64,000 nt of DNA from an uncultured Bacilli bacterium (GCA_934167465.1 CAKPKR010000002.1:1-64000); one strand, 5' to 3'; positions 1 through 8,766 are shown, counted from the stretch's first letter. Notes: generated from the sequence alone by a model not told the origin. Numbers and translations: made by a program.

Positions 1-1479
1 TGATTTTCCAAATGCTAATATGCTTAAACAATTTTTTACTTCTATATTCTCTTGTTTTAATATTTCTATTATTTTTTCGATTTCGTTTGATTTACCAAAT
101 GCTAATACACTTAAACAATTTCTTACTTCTATTTTTTCCTGTTTTAATAGTTTTATTATTTTTTCGATTTCAGTTGATTTTCCAAATGCTAATACACTTA
201 AACAATTTCTTACTTCTATTTCTTCTTGCTTTAATTTTTCTATTATTTTTTCGATTTCACTTGATTTACCTCTTGCTAATATTGTTAAACAATTTCTTAC
301 TTCTATTTTTTCCTGTTTTAATAGTTTTATTATTTTTTCGACCTCATCTGATTTACCTTGGGCTAATATTGTTAAACAATTTTTTATATCTATATTTTCA
401 TCTTTTAATATTTCTATTATTTTTTCGATTTCAGTTGATTTTCCAAATGCTAATACACTTAAACAACTTTTTACTTCTATTTTTTCTGTCTTTAATAGTT
501 TTATTATTTTTTCAATTTCAGATAATTTTCCAAATGCTAATACACTTAAACAACTTTTAATATCTATATTTTCTTGCTTTAATAGTTCTATTATTTTTTC
601 AATTTCAGATGATTTAGCTCGGGCTAGTATTGTTAAACAATTTCTTACTTCTATTTTTTCCTGTTTTAATAGTTTTATTATTTTTTTGATTTCGTCTGAT
701 TTTCCTTGGGCTAATATTGTTAAACAATTTTTTATATCTATATTTTCATCTTTTAATATTTCTATTATTTTTTCGATTTCACTTGATTTACCTCTTGCTA
801 ATATTGTTAAACAATTTCTTACTTCTATTTTTTCTGTCTTTAATAGTTTTATTATTTTTTCAATTTCAGATGATTTTCCAAATGCTAATACACTTAAACA
901 ACTTTTAATATCTATATTCTCTTGCTTTAATAGTTCTATTATTTTTTCAATTTCAGATGATTTACCTTGAGCTAATACGCTCAAACAATTTCTTACTTCT
1001 ATTTTTTCTGTCTTTAATAGTTTTATTATTTTTTCAATTTCAGATGATTTTCCAAATGCTAATACACTTAAACAACTTTTAATATCTATATTCTCTTGCT
1101 TTAATAGTTCTATTATTTTTTCAATTTCAGATGATTTAGCTTGGGCTAGTATTGTTAAACAATTTCTTACTTCTATTTCTTCATCTTTTAATAATTTTAT
1201 TATTTTTTTGATTTCGTCTGATTTTCCAAATGCTAATACACTTAAACAATTTCTTACTTCTATTTTTTCTATCTTTAATATTTCTATTATTTTTTCGACC
1301 TCATCTGATTTACCTTTTGCCAATATTGTTAAACAATTTCTTACTTCTATTTTTTCTATCTTTAATATTTCTATTATTTTTTCGACCTCATCTGATTTAC
1401 CTTTTGCCAATATTGTTAAACAATTTCTTACTTCTATTTTTTCTGTCTTTAATATTTCTATTATTTTTTCGATTTCGTC
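1..1479 (-). repeat. 17 tandem 87-bp coding repeats
   Basis: Units begin at 1, 88, 175, 262 and so on every 87 bp up to 1393 on the plus strand. All keep the reading frame with no length variation. From the protein N-terminus the variable residue before GKS or AKS reads K K F Q F Q F R Q R F F Q R F F F. Repeats with F (and the one at 958-1044) carry CLSVLA or CLSILA; the other K, Q and R repeats carry CLTILA. Confidence 0.9.
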
Positions 1480-1587
1480 TATTTTTCTTCCAAGAATTCT
1501 TTTAATATTCTTTGATAATATATAATCGATTAATTCTTTTTCATATCCATTTTTTTTTAGTATATTAATAAACTCTGCTTTTGTCAT
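1..1587 (-). CDS. Tandem-repeat helical solenoid protein, C-terminus beyond window
   Basis: No stop is met before the window edge, so at least 529 residues are present and the C-terminus is missing. A non-repeat N-terminus of about 36 residues (MTKAEFINILKKNGYEKEL...) is followed by 17 repeats of exactly 29 residues (87 bp). Each repeat reads roughly as a helix EIEKIIKLLK, a turn QEKIEV, a second helix RNCLSVLA, then a variable residue and GKS. The residue after LA is F, K, Q or R. Two helices per repeat suggest an alpha-solenoid; no signal peptide is visible, so it is probably cytoplasmic. The start is ATG at 1585-1587 with a GTGAT ribosome site just upstream. The function is unknown. TALE-like, mTERF-like or other nucleic-acid or protein-binding solenoids are possible, but I see no direct proof. 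Long open frames on the opposite strand here are repeat shadows. Confidence 0.75.
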   Translation of the reverse strand, partial: MTKAEFINILKKNGYEKELIDYILSKNIKRILGRKIDEIEKIIEILKTEKIEVRNCLTILAKGKSDEVEKIIEILKIEKIEVRNCLTILAKGKSDEVEKIIEILKIEKIEVRNCLSVLAFGKSDEIKKIIKLLKDEEIEVRNCLTILAQAKSSEIEKIIELLKQENIDIKSCLSVLAFGKSSEIEKIIKLLKTEKIEVRNCLSVLAQGKSSEIEKIIELLKQENIDIKSCLSVLAFGKSSEIEKIIKLLKTEKIEVRNCLTILARGKSSEIEKIIEILKDENIDIKNCLTILAQGKSDEIKKIIKLLKQEKIEVRNCLTILARAKSSEIEKIIELLKQENIDIKSCLSVLAFGKLSEIEKIIKLLKTEKIEVKSCLSVLAFGKSTEIEKIIEILKDENIDIKNCLTILAQGKSDEVEKIIKLLKQEKIEVRNCLTILARGKSSEIEKIIEKLKQEEIEVRNCLSVLAFGKSTEIEKIIKLLKQEKIEVRNCLSVLAFGKSNEIEKIIEILKQENIEVKNCLSILAFGKS

Positions 1588-1640
1588 AATATCACACTCA
1601 TTAGTTCTTTATTATAAATATTTCTCTATGATATGTCAAT

Positions 1641-1670
1641 AAAAAAACTCAAACCATAAAGTTTGAGTTA
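1641..1670 (-). terminator. Rho-independent terminator after tRNA-Ile
   Basis: A perfect 9-bp stem (AACTCAAAC with GTTTGAGTT) is followed by a run of seven T on the minus strand. Confidence 0.85.
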
Positions 1671-1680
1671 AATATCAAAA

Positions 1681-1757
<77 letters not shown>

Positions 1758-1777
1758 ATATTTCATACGACTACTAA

Positions 1778-1806
1778 ATTATATAATATTTTATGCATTT
1801 TGACAA
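1778..1806 (-). promoter_or_regulatory. Sigma-A type promoter of tRNA-Ile
   Basis: On the minus strand TTGTCA is followed after 17 bp by TATAAT, about 20 bp before the tRNA 5' end. Confidence 0.7.
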
Positions 1807-1831
1807 GACTTTTTGACAAATTTTTTCACAA

Positions 1832-1863
1832 AACAAAAAATGAATAGTTTTCAACTATTCATT
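1832..1863 (-). terminator. Terminator of the PrsA-like gene
   Basis: The stem AATGAATAG / CTATTCATT includes the stop codon and is followed by a T-rich run on the minus strand. Confidence 0.8.
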
Positions 1864-3063
1864 TATTGATTTTTCATATTCAGATTTAACTTGAGTATCT
1901 TTTATTGTTAATTTATAATCATTTCTGATTTTAGCCCAAGTACTATTGTATAGTTTTGAATCATTATTTAATTTTTCATTTACAAGAGCATCAATTATAT
2001 CGTTTTTAGAATCATCTAATGATTTTTTAGCTGTTTCACTAACTTTTAAAATTACATGATATCCAAAACTAGATTTAACTGGTTCACTAGTATATTCACC
2101 ATCTTTAAGTGCGATTGATGCTTTAAAGAATTCATCATCTACATCACCTTTAGTAAAGTTTTCAACTAAACCTTCAGATTCTTTTGATCCTTCATCTTCA
2201 GAGTAATCATTAACTAATGTTTTCCAATCTTCACCAGCAGCATATTTAGTAATTACTTCTTGTGCTTTGGCTTTAGCAGCTTCTTCAGCAGCAGTTTTTT
2301 CTTCATCTGTCATTTCATCTGTTGTTGCAGGTTTTACTAAAATATGTTTAACTGTATATGTGCCATAAATATTTTCATCATAGTATTTTTTTATTTCATC
2401 GTCAGTTAATTGTTTTCCTAAATAATTAGTAACTACTTTTTGTTGTTTTACGGATACTAAATATTCATTAATTAATGCATCTTCGTTAGCATATCCGTAT
2501 TGTTTTAAAACATCATCCCAAGTGTATCCAGCAGATTCATATTGAGATTTAATTGAGTCAATATATTTTTTAGCTTCAGTCTTAGCATCTGCTTTATCAT
2601 CATCTGATAATTCTTTATCACTAATATATTCATCAATTAATGTTATTAAAGCATCTTTTCCATATTTTTCTTTTAATTTATCAAATAATTGTTCTGCAGT
2701 ATATTCTTTATCTTTAATACTTGCTATTACTTCATTACCATTTGATAATTTAACTTTATGTCCTAAAACAATTAGAACAATGTTAATAACTAGTAAAATG
2801 CAAATTAAACCTAATAATAAGTTTTTAGAATTATCTTTAATGAAGTTAGAAGATTTAACTTCTTTTTTTACTTCAATTTTCTTTTCTACTGGTTTAACCT
2901 CAGTTTTTACTTCTTTCTTTTCTACTGGTTTAGTTATTTTTTCCTCTTTTACAGTTTTTACTTCTTTTACTGGTGCTTTTTTTGTAGCACTTTTAGCTAC
3001 AGTTTTTTTAGTTGTACTTTTTGTACTTGTGCTCTTTTTTGTTGTTTTTTTACTTTCAGCCAT
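1855..3063 (-). CDS. PrsA-like membrane-anchored peptidyl-prolyl isomerase
   Basis: This is an extracytoplasmic foldase of the PpiC/parvulin class, expected to help secreted proteins fold. The 402-residue protein has a long Lys/Thr/Ala-rich cytoplasmic N-terminus (about 1-80), one membrane segment (about 81-101, NLLLGLICIL...), a SurA/PrsA-type helical region, and a rotamase domain at about 240-345 starting YTVKHILV and including the conserved SSFGYHVILK end. Unlike classical PrsA it has no lipobox Cys, so it is anchored by the membrane helix. I chose ATG at 3061-3063 because GAGGAGG lies 8-9 bp upstream; an in-frame extension of 18 codons has no such site. The many secreted surface proteins in this window are plausible clients (inference). 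Confidence 0.85.
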   Translation of the reverse strand: MAESKKTTKKSTSTKSTTKKTVAKSATKKAPVKEVKTVKEEKITKPVEKKEVKTEVKPVEKKIEVKKEVKSSNFIKDNSKNLLLGLICILLVINIVLIVLGHKVKLSNGNEVIASIKDKEYTAEQLFDKLKEKYGKDALITLIDEYISDKELSDDDKADAKTEAKKYIDSIKSQYESAGYTWDDVLKQYGYANEDALINEYLVSVKQQKVVTNYLGKQLTDDEIKKYYDENIYGTYTVKHILVKPATTDEMTDEEKTAAEEAAKAKAQEVITKYAAGEDWKTLVNDYSEDEGSKESEGLVENFTKGDVDDEFFKASIALKDGEYTSEPVKSSFGYHVILKVSETAKKSLDDSKNDIIDALVNEKLNNDSKLYNSTWAKIRNDYKLTIKDTQVKSEYEKSINE

Positions 3064-3138
3064 TTTCCTATCCTCCTCGTACATATACATTTTATCAAAA
3101 TAATAAAAAAAAAACAATAAATTTAGTCAGAAATAATC

Positions 3139-3165
3139 ACAAATATAGTATTTTTCCATAGAATA
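3139..3165 (+). promoter_or_regulatory. Possible sigma-K-like promoter of the tiny membrane genes
   Basis: AC followed after 16 bp by CATAGAATA fits the mother-cell sigma-K pattern (AC, 16-17 bp, CATAnnnTA). Such a short motif can occur by chance in AT-rich DNA. It lies about 30 bp before the first tiny gene. Confidence 0.35.
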
Positions 3166-3195
3166 ATGTGAAAAGATAAAAAGGAGGAATGCTTT

Positions 3196-3279
3196 ATGTG
3201 TAATACAGGTGTATCTGGAGCTGCAATCGTTTTAGTATTATTTATTCTTTTAATTATTATACTAGGGGCTTATATTTAA
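3196..3279 (+). CDS. Tiny YjcZ-like membrane protein (27 aa)
   Basis: The protein starts MCNTGVSGAAIVLVLFILL and ends GAYI. This resembles the tiny YjcZ/SscA-type membrane proteins of spore-forming Bacilli, which have a short polar Gly-rich start, then VLFILLIII and a small C-terminus. AAGGAGGAA lies 7 bp before ATG. A second tiny gene follows 20 bp downstream in the same orientation, so they are probably co-transcribed. YjcZ relatives are linked to spores in Bacillus; a spore role here is inference. Confidence 0.7.
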   Translation: MCNTGVSGAAIVLVLFILLIIILGAYI

Positions 3280-3299
3280 GTCTTTAGGAGGTGAAAAAT

Positions 3300-3416
3300 A
3301 TGTCATGCTCTAAATCTTGCAGTGAAAATACAAACAAACCAACTTGCGGAAATAACTATGTTTGTATATTAGTTTTATATATATTATTAGCTATTATAGT
3401 TGGTTCATTTATTTAA
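3300..3416 (+). CDS. Tiny Cys-rich membrane protein (38 aa), YjcZ-like end
   Basis: The N-terminus has four Cys within 22 residues (MSCSKSC..., TCGNN, VC), followed by one membrane segment LVLYILLAIIVGSFI similar to the end of the preceding tiny protein. TTAGGAGGTG precedes ATG. A stem-loop terminator begins at the stop codon. It is probably in an operon with the 27-residue neighbour. Function unknown. Confidence 0.65.
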   Translation: MSCSKSCSENTNKPTCGNNYVCILVLYILLAIIVGSFI

Positions 3417-3437
3417 GGGATTTATCCCTTTTTTATT
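3414..3437 (+). terminator. Terminator of the tiny membrane gene pair
   Basis: AAGGGA, a four-base loop, then TCCCTT followed by T residues on the plus strand. Confidence 0.75.
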
Positions 3438-4182
3438 TTACAATTTCTTTTATACTATCATAATTATATCCTTTACTATAAAGTTTATTTTTTAATTGAT
3501 ATTTTAATTCTTCATTTTTATATTTTTTTGATAATTTTTTTAATAATATTTCATAATCTTTTTTAATATTATTTGTTTCATCTATCTTATAATTATCTAG
3601 TTCATTTATTATTTCTTCTTTATCATATCCTGATTCTATTAATTCATTTATCATTTTTTGTTTAAACATATATATTGATTTATTATTACTTTTAATTTTT
3701 TTGGATATAATTTTATTTATTCTCTCAGGATAGGTTTTTTCATATTTTTCTAGTTCTTCATTTATTTTATCTAATTCAATATTATGATCTAATAATTCTT
3801 TTCTTATTTTATTTGGACCAGTTAAAGTTAAACACATCTTATCACTTATGTAAGCTTTCAAATATAAATCATCATTTATTAAATTAATACTTTTGAGTTT
3901 CTTTATTATTTTTTCTTTTTCCAAACATCCAAGTTTATCAAGGTATTTATTTATTTCAACTTCACTTCTCATTTTAGTAGAAATATATTTTAATGTTTTA
4001 TTATAAATATCATAATAATTATTTTCTAAATTTAGTTTATTATACAAATCAGAATCTATATTTTTTTTAAATAATAAACCATTATCTAATATTACATCTT
4101 CGTATAATTGTAATTTTGTATGATCATCTAATTCTATTAAATATTTACCTGATTTTTGTTTTTTAATTTTTTCTATATTCAT
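3433..4182 (-). CDS. recX: Regulatory protein RecX
   Basis: RecX binds RecA filaments and limits recombinase activity. This 249-residue protein has the RecX arrangement: an N-terminal region like that of Bacillus RecX (IEKIKKQKSGKYLIELDD), then repeated three-helix modules, including ALKYISTKMRSEVEINKYL-type and DDLYLKAYISDKM, the latter fitting the RecX (D)DxxYAxxxV pattern. ATG at 4180-4182 is preceded by GGTGAT; an upstream in-frame ATG five codons earlier would overlap the ribosome site and is less likely. It converges with the tiny membrane genes. Confidence 0.85.
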   Translation of the reverse strand: MNIEKIKKQKSGKYLIELDDHTKLQLYEDVILDNGLLFKKNIDSDLYNKLNLENNYYDIYNKTLKYISTKMRSEVEINKYLDKLGCLEKEKIIKKLKSINLINDDLYLKAYISDKMCLTLTGPNKIRKELLDHNIELDKINEELEKYEKTYPERINKIISKKIKSNNKSIYMFKQKMINELIESGYDKEEIINELDNYKIDETNNIKKDYEILLKKLSKKYKNEELKYQLKNKLYSKGYNYDSIKEIVK

Positions 4183-4223
4183 TATATCACCATTCACATT
4201 ATATCAAACATTTGTTTGTTTAT

Positions 4224-4265
4224 CAAGTCCTAAAAAAACAGATTACTCTGCTTTTTTAGGGCTTG
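4224..4265 (-). terminator. Terminator of ssb
   Basis: This is a long near-perfect stem of about 19 bp (CAAGCCCTAAAAAAGCAGA against TCTGTTTTTTTAGGACTTG). It overlaps the end of ssb. Confidence 0.8.
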
Positions 4266-4575
4266 ATAAATAAGTCACTTTTTCAGCTACTACTTCTACT
4301 ACTTGTCTTCTTGTTTCTTCATCTAGTTCAATATTTCGTGATTGAATTCTTCCTTTTACACCTAATAAATCACCTTTATGGCAATATTCAGCTGCATTTT
4401 CAGCAATACCCTTCCATAAAACACAAGTTATAAAGTCAGTATCATATTCACCATCAACATTTTTATAACTGCGGGGAACTGCTAAAGTAATATTAGTAAC
4501 TTTATTACCATTTTCGGTTGTATAAAGTTCAGGATCTCTCACTAATCTACCTACTATCACAGTTTGATTAAGCAT
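4243..4575 (-). CDS. ssb: Single-stranded DNA-binding protein
   Basis: This is an OB-fold SSB of 110 residues starting MLNQTVIVGRLVRDPEL, with the family markers GRLVRDPE, NITLAVPRSY, TDFITCVLWKGIAENA and a GDLLGVKGRIQSR strand. The usual acidic C-terminal tip is replaced by SSPKKAE, so the partner-binding tail is absent; it may be a secondary SSB, or use other contacts. The start was chosen for AAAGGAGG 7 bp upstream. It has its own terminator. Confidence 0.9.
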   Translation of the reverse strand: MLNQTVIVGRLVRDPELYTTENGNKVTNITLAVPRSYKNVDGEYDTDFITCVLWKGIAENAAEYCHKGDLLGVKGRIQSRNIELDEETRRQVVEVVAEKVTYLSSPKKAE

Positions 4576-4608
4576 AATTTCCTCCTTTCTGTAATCAATA
4601 TACATAAT

Positions 4609-4645
4609 AAAAAAAAGGATTTCAAATGACTAAAAATCCTTTTTC
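4609..4645 (-). terminator. Terminator downstream of sufB
   Basis: AAAAAGGATTT pairs with AAATCCTTTTT, followed by T residues on the minus strand. It separates sufB from ssb. Confidence 0.75.
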
Positions 4646-4720
4646 ACTAACCAATTTTTTTAATTGTCTAACCAATTTTACAATTTGAATGCAATATTTG
4701 CATAAAACAAACAAAATTCA

Positions 4721-6022
4721 CTAAAAATAATTTTTTAGTAAATTATTTAATTCTACGGCATATTCCATTGGAAGTTCTTCTCTAAATCTATCAATAAATC
4801 CCATTATAATTAATTCTTTAGCTTTTTCCTCGCTAATTCCCCTACTCATTAAATAGAACAATTTATCTTTTGATATTTTAGAAACGGTTGCTTCATGATT
4901 GATATTAGACGATTCATTATTTACGATATTAGTTGGAATTGTATCAGATTTAGATATATCATCTAATATAATGGTATCACATTTAACTATAGCACTAGAA
5001 TTAGTAGCATTTTTACTTATTTTAACTAATCCCCTATATGTTGCATTTCCACCATTAGCCGCTACCGATTTACTAATAATATTACTTTCAGTATAAGGCG
5101 CTAAATGGATCATTTTAGCTCCTGCATCTTGTATTTGATCTTTGGTAGCAATTGCAATTGATATACAATTTCCTTTTGCTTTTTTACCATTTAAAATGCA
5201 GCAAGGATATTTCATATTAGTTTTAGATCCAATATTACCATCTATCCATTCCATTAAACCATTCTCTTCAACAATTGCTCTCTTAGTAACTAGATTATAA
5301 ACATCTGTTGACCAATTTTGAATAGTCGTATAACGACATTTAGCATTTTTCTCAACATAAATTTCAACAACCGCAGCGTGTAAAGAATCTGAAGTATATG
5401 TAGGGGCTGTACAACCCTCCATATAGTGTAAACTAGAGTTTTCACCAACAACTATAATTGTTCTTTCAAATTGTCCCATGTTTTTACTATTAATTCTAAA
5501 ATAACTTTGTAATGGTCTATCAATAATAGTATTAGGGGGAATATAAATAAATGTTCCTCCACTCCATACGGCTCCATTTAAAGCTGTGTATTTATTTTCA
5601 TCATATTTAACTAAATTGTTAAAATATTTTTTAAATATATCAGGATATTTTTTTAAGGCTGTATCTGTATCACAGAATATTACATTTTTTTCTTCTAGAT
5701 ACTCTAACATATTATGATATACAACTTCACTATCAAATTGAGCTCCAACACCATCTAAATATTTATGTTCAGCTTCTATTAAACCGATTTTATCAAAAGT
5801 TTCTTTTATATCTTTATCAACATCATTCCAATTATCTTTTAAATCAGATATTTTTTTATAATAGTTAATTATATCAAAATCTATATCTAATTTTGGACCA
5901 AAATTTGGATTATTTAATTCAATAAATTTTTTATAAGCATTTATTCTAAAATTTTTCATCCATAGTGGTTCTTTTTTTATTTTTGATATTTCTTCTACTT
6001 TTTCTATATTAATATTTTTCAT
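4721..6022 (-). CDS. sufB: Fe-S cluster assembly scaffold SufB
   Basis: SufB is part of the SufBCD scaffold that builds Fe-S clusters in the cytosol. The 433-residue protein carries SufB hallmarks: KKEPLWMKNFRI, WSGGTFIYIPP, a beta-helix core with HYMEGCTAP (conserved Cys), and the C-terminal SRGISEEKAKELIIMGF(I) stretch shared by SufB and SufD. It is a little shorter than typical SufB (about 465). No sufC, sufD, sufS or sufU lies beside it; it stands between polA and ssb, so the rest of the system must be elsewhere. ATG at 6020-6022 follows TTGGTGATTAGT. Confidence 0.9.
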   Translation of the reverse strand: MKNINIEKVEEISKIKKEPLWMKNFRINAYKKFIELNNPNFGPKLDIDFDIINYYKKISDLKDNWNDVDKDIKETFDKIGLIEAEHKYLDGVGAQFDSEVVYHNMLEYLEEKNVIFCDTDTALKKYPDIFKKYFNNLVKYDENKYTALNGAVWSGGTFIYIPPNTIIDRPLQSYFRINSKNMGQFERTIIVVGENSSLHYMEGCTAPTYTSDSLHAAVVEIYVEKNAKCRYTTIQNWSTDVYNLVTKRAIVEENGLMEWIDGNIGSKTNMKYPCCILNGKKAKGNCISIAIATKDQIQDAGAKMIHLAPYTESNIISKSVAANGGNATYRGLVKISKNATNSSAIVKCDTIILDDISKSDTIPTNIVNNESSNINHEATVSKISKDKLFYLMSRGISEEKAKELIIMGFIDRFREELPMEYAVELNNLLKNYF

Positions 6023-6061
6023 ACTAATCACCAATCAATATTATATCTTATTTTATTTAAA

Positions 6062-6091
6062 ATAAAAAGCAAAATTTTTTATTTTGCTTCA
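6062..6091 (-). terminator. Terminator of polA
   Basis: AAGCAAAAT / ATTTTGCTT stem with a T-rich tail, overlapping the last codons of polA. Confidence 0.75.
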
Positions 6092-8667
6092 TACCAATCA
6101 TTTCCATATTCAAAATCGACTTTAAGTGGTACTGATATTTTATAACAATTTTCCATAATGTTATCAGCTATTTCAATTACTTTATCTAGTTCTTCTTTTA
6201 AACAATCAAATACCAATTCATCGTGTACTTGTAAAATCATTTTTGATTTAATATTTTGTTTTTTAAATTCTTTATCAATTTCCACCATTGCTAACTTAAT
6301 TAGATCAGCACAAGTTCCTTGAATTGGTGTATTAAGTGCAATTCTTTCACCACTTGCTTGAATATTTTTATTTTTATTAAACAGTTCTGGTATTGTTCTA
6401 ATTCTACCCATCAATGTTCTTACATATCCATCAATATATGCTTTACTAATTGTTGTTTCCATATATTCTTTAATACCTGGATAAGTGTTTAAATAATTTT
6501 TTATAAATTCATCTGCTTCAGTAGTTGAAATTTTTAAATTTTCTGATAAACCGTATTTACTGATTCCATAAATAATTCCAAAGTTTACAGCTTTAGCAAT
6601 TCTTCTATCATTAGATGTTACTTCATCAATACCTTTATTAAATATATCTGATGCTGTTTTAGTATGAATATCAACATTATTTAAAAAGGCATCTTTAAGA
6701 GAATCTATATTAGCCATGTGAGCCATTAATCTAAGTTCAACTTGAGAATAATCACCACTAACTATTACTGAGTTTGGACTTGGAACAAAAGCTTTTCTAA
6801 TCATTCTTCCATATTCATTTCTAATTGGAATATTTTGTAAGTTTGGATCAATCGATGATAATCTACCTGTTTTAGTTAATGTTTGTGTATAAATTGTATG
6901 TATTTTGCCATCTTCTAAAATATAGTTTTTTAATCCTTCAATATAGGTTGTATATAATTTAGTAACTAATCTATATTCAATTATTTTATCAATAATAGGA
7001 TGTTCATTTCTTATTTTTTCTAAGATATCTATTGATGTAGAAAAACCTTTTTTATTTTTTTTACCATGCATTAAGTTTAATTTTTCAAATAATATTTCTC
7101 CTAATTGTTTAGGTGATGCTATATTAAATGTTGTTCCTGCTAAATCATAAATTTCTTGTTCTAAAACTTCTATCTTTCCTCTAAATTCAACTCCCATTTC
7201 ATCTAAAGTATCAACATTAACATAAACTCCATTAAATTCCATATCTCCTAAAACATAAGAAAGTGGTATTTCAATTTCTTTAAACAAATATGTTAATTCT
7301 TTTTTTTCTATATTACTATATAATAGTTCTTTTGTATCATAAATAAATCTAGCTTTTTTACAAGCTTCTTTAGCTGTTATTTTTGAATCACATTCTACAT
7401 ATATTTCTTTTGATTTTAGTTTTTTGTACATTGTATCGTAAAATGTAATATCATAGTTTAAAGTATTTGCTAAATAAGAAATATCATCTTTTATATTATA
7501 TTCAAGTAGATATCCAGCTATTTCAGCATCATAATCAATACTTCTTAATTCTTTACCTAATTTTTTTAAGATTACATAATGTTTCTTTAAATCATATGTA
7601 TATTTAATATTTTCATTAATTACTTTTGGATCAAATATTTCATATGGAATAAAAATATTTTCTTTACTATTTGATATTGCTATTCCTAATATTTTAGACA
7701 TATGATAATTATAACCTAATATTTCAATATATATACTTGATGGTTCAGTTATATTAACTTCATCTATATTATTAATTATTTTGTAATTAAATTCTTTTTT
7801 TTCAATTTGTTTATTTTGTTTTAAAAATGAATAAAATTCTAATTCTTCATACATTTCATTTAATTTATCTATATCTTTTTCTTTTACTTTTATATCATTT
7901 AAATTTATTTCCATTGGGACATCTTTAATGATAGTTGCTAAATGATATGACATATAAGCATTATCTCTATCAGTTTCTAATTTTTCTCGCATTTTTGGAG
8001 TTAATTTGTCTAAATTCTCATATACTCCATCTAATGAATCATAGTCTTGTAATAATTTTAAGGCTGTTTTTTCACCTATTCCTTTTACACCTGGGATATT
8101 ATCAGAAGAGTCTCCCATTAAAGCTTTTAAATCAATTACTTTTATTGGATCAATTCCATAATCATCTCTAAATGTTTGTTTATTATATCTTATATAGTCT
8201 TTTTGTTTTAATAGTTTTATTTCTACTTCATCAGATATTAATTGCAATAAATCTTTATCACTACTTACGATTAATCCTTCATATTCAGGATCCATTTCGC
8301 AATATTTTGAAAATGTTCCTATGATATCATCAGCTTCATAATTATCTATTTCATAATATTTAATTCCCATATTAGTTAATAATTCTTTTGCAACCGGAAA
8401 TTGAACTTTTAATTCTTCAGGTGTTTCATCTCTTCCACCTTTATATTCTTTATATTCATTATGTCTAAATGTTTTTCCTTTATCAAAAGCTACTATCATA
8501 TGGGTTGGATTTTCTTCATTTATTATTTTATTAATCATATTTAAAAACCCATATAAACCGTTTGTTGGAAATCCTTTGCTATTTTTCATAAAATTTCCAT
8601 TGTATGCTGTTGCATAATAACTTCTGAATAATAAGTTATTACCATCTACCATTATTATTTTTTCCAT
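6079..8667 (-). CDS. polA: DNA polymerase I
   Basis: This family A polymerase works in Okazaki-fragment processing and repair. In the 862-residue protein, residues about 1-290 form the 5'-3' exonuclease (MVDGNNLLFRSYYA, IVSSDKDLLQL, GDSSDNIPGVKGIGEKTA). The middle domain looks like the degenerate 3'-5' exonuclease of Gram-positive Pol I, without clear DEDD residues. The C-terminal polymerase has motif A (SGDYSQVELRLMAH), motif B (RRIAKAVNFGIIYG) and motif C (QVHDELVF). The length is normal. The start matches the family and GAGAGTTGAT lies upstream. Confidence 0.97.
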   Translation of the reverse strand: MEKIIMVDGNNLLFRSYYATAYNGNFMKNSKGFPTNGLYGFLNMINKIINEENPTHMIVAFDKGKTFRHNEYKEYKGGRDETPEELKVQFPVAKELLTNMGIKYYEIDNYEADDIIGTFSKYCEMDPEYEGLIVSSDKDLLQLISDEVEIKLLKQKDYIRYNKQTFRDDYGIDPIKVIDLKALMGDSSDNIPGVKGIGEKTALKLLQDYDSLDGVYENLDKLTPKMREKLETDRDNAYMSYHLATIIKDVPMEINLNDIKVKEKDIDKLNEMYEELEFYSFLKQNKQIEKKEFNYKIINNIDEVNITEPSSIYIEILGYNYHMSKILGIAISNSKENIFIPYEIFDPKVINENIKYTYDLKKHYVILKKLGKELRSIDYDAEIAGYLLEYNIKDDISYLANTLNYDITFYDTMYKKLKSKEIYVECDSKITAKEACKKARFIYDTKELLYSNIEKKELTYLFKEIEIPLSYVLGDMEFNGVYVNVDTLDEMGVEFRGKIEVLEQEIYDLAGTTFNIASPKQLGEILFEKLNLMHGKKNKKGFSTSIDILEKIRNEHPIIDKIIEYRLVTKLYTTYIEGLKNYILEDGKIHTIYTQTLTKTGRLSSIDPNLQNIPIRNEYGRMIRKAFVPSPNSVIVSGDYSQVELRLMAHMANIDSLKDAFLNNVDIHTKTASDIFNKGIDEVTSNDRRIAKAVNFGIIYGISKYGLSENLKISTTEADEFIKNYLNTYPGIKEYMETTISKAYIDGYVRTLMGRIRTIPELFNKNKNIQASGERIALNTPIQGTCADLIKLAMVEIDKEFKKQNIKSKMILQVHDELVFDCLKEELDKVIEIADNIMENCYKISVPLKVDFEYGNDWYEAK

Positions 8668-8766
8668 AATATCAACTCTCTTTTGTTTTATTATAACATA
8701 TTTTAAGGTATTTTATTTAATAATTTATAATCAATTTAAATTATAATAAAAATGTTATAATATATA

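Noticed and set aside
1..1479. CRISPR array
   Set aside because: The repeat period is 87 bp with no spacers. All units code in frame, so this is a protein repeat.
12..1525. Long plus-strand reading frames rich in Phe, Ile and Leu over the repeat region
   Set aside because: They are antisense shadows of the 87-bp repeats. The minus strand gives one continuous charged helical protein with a start and ribosome site.
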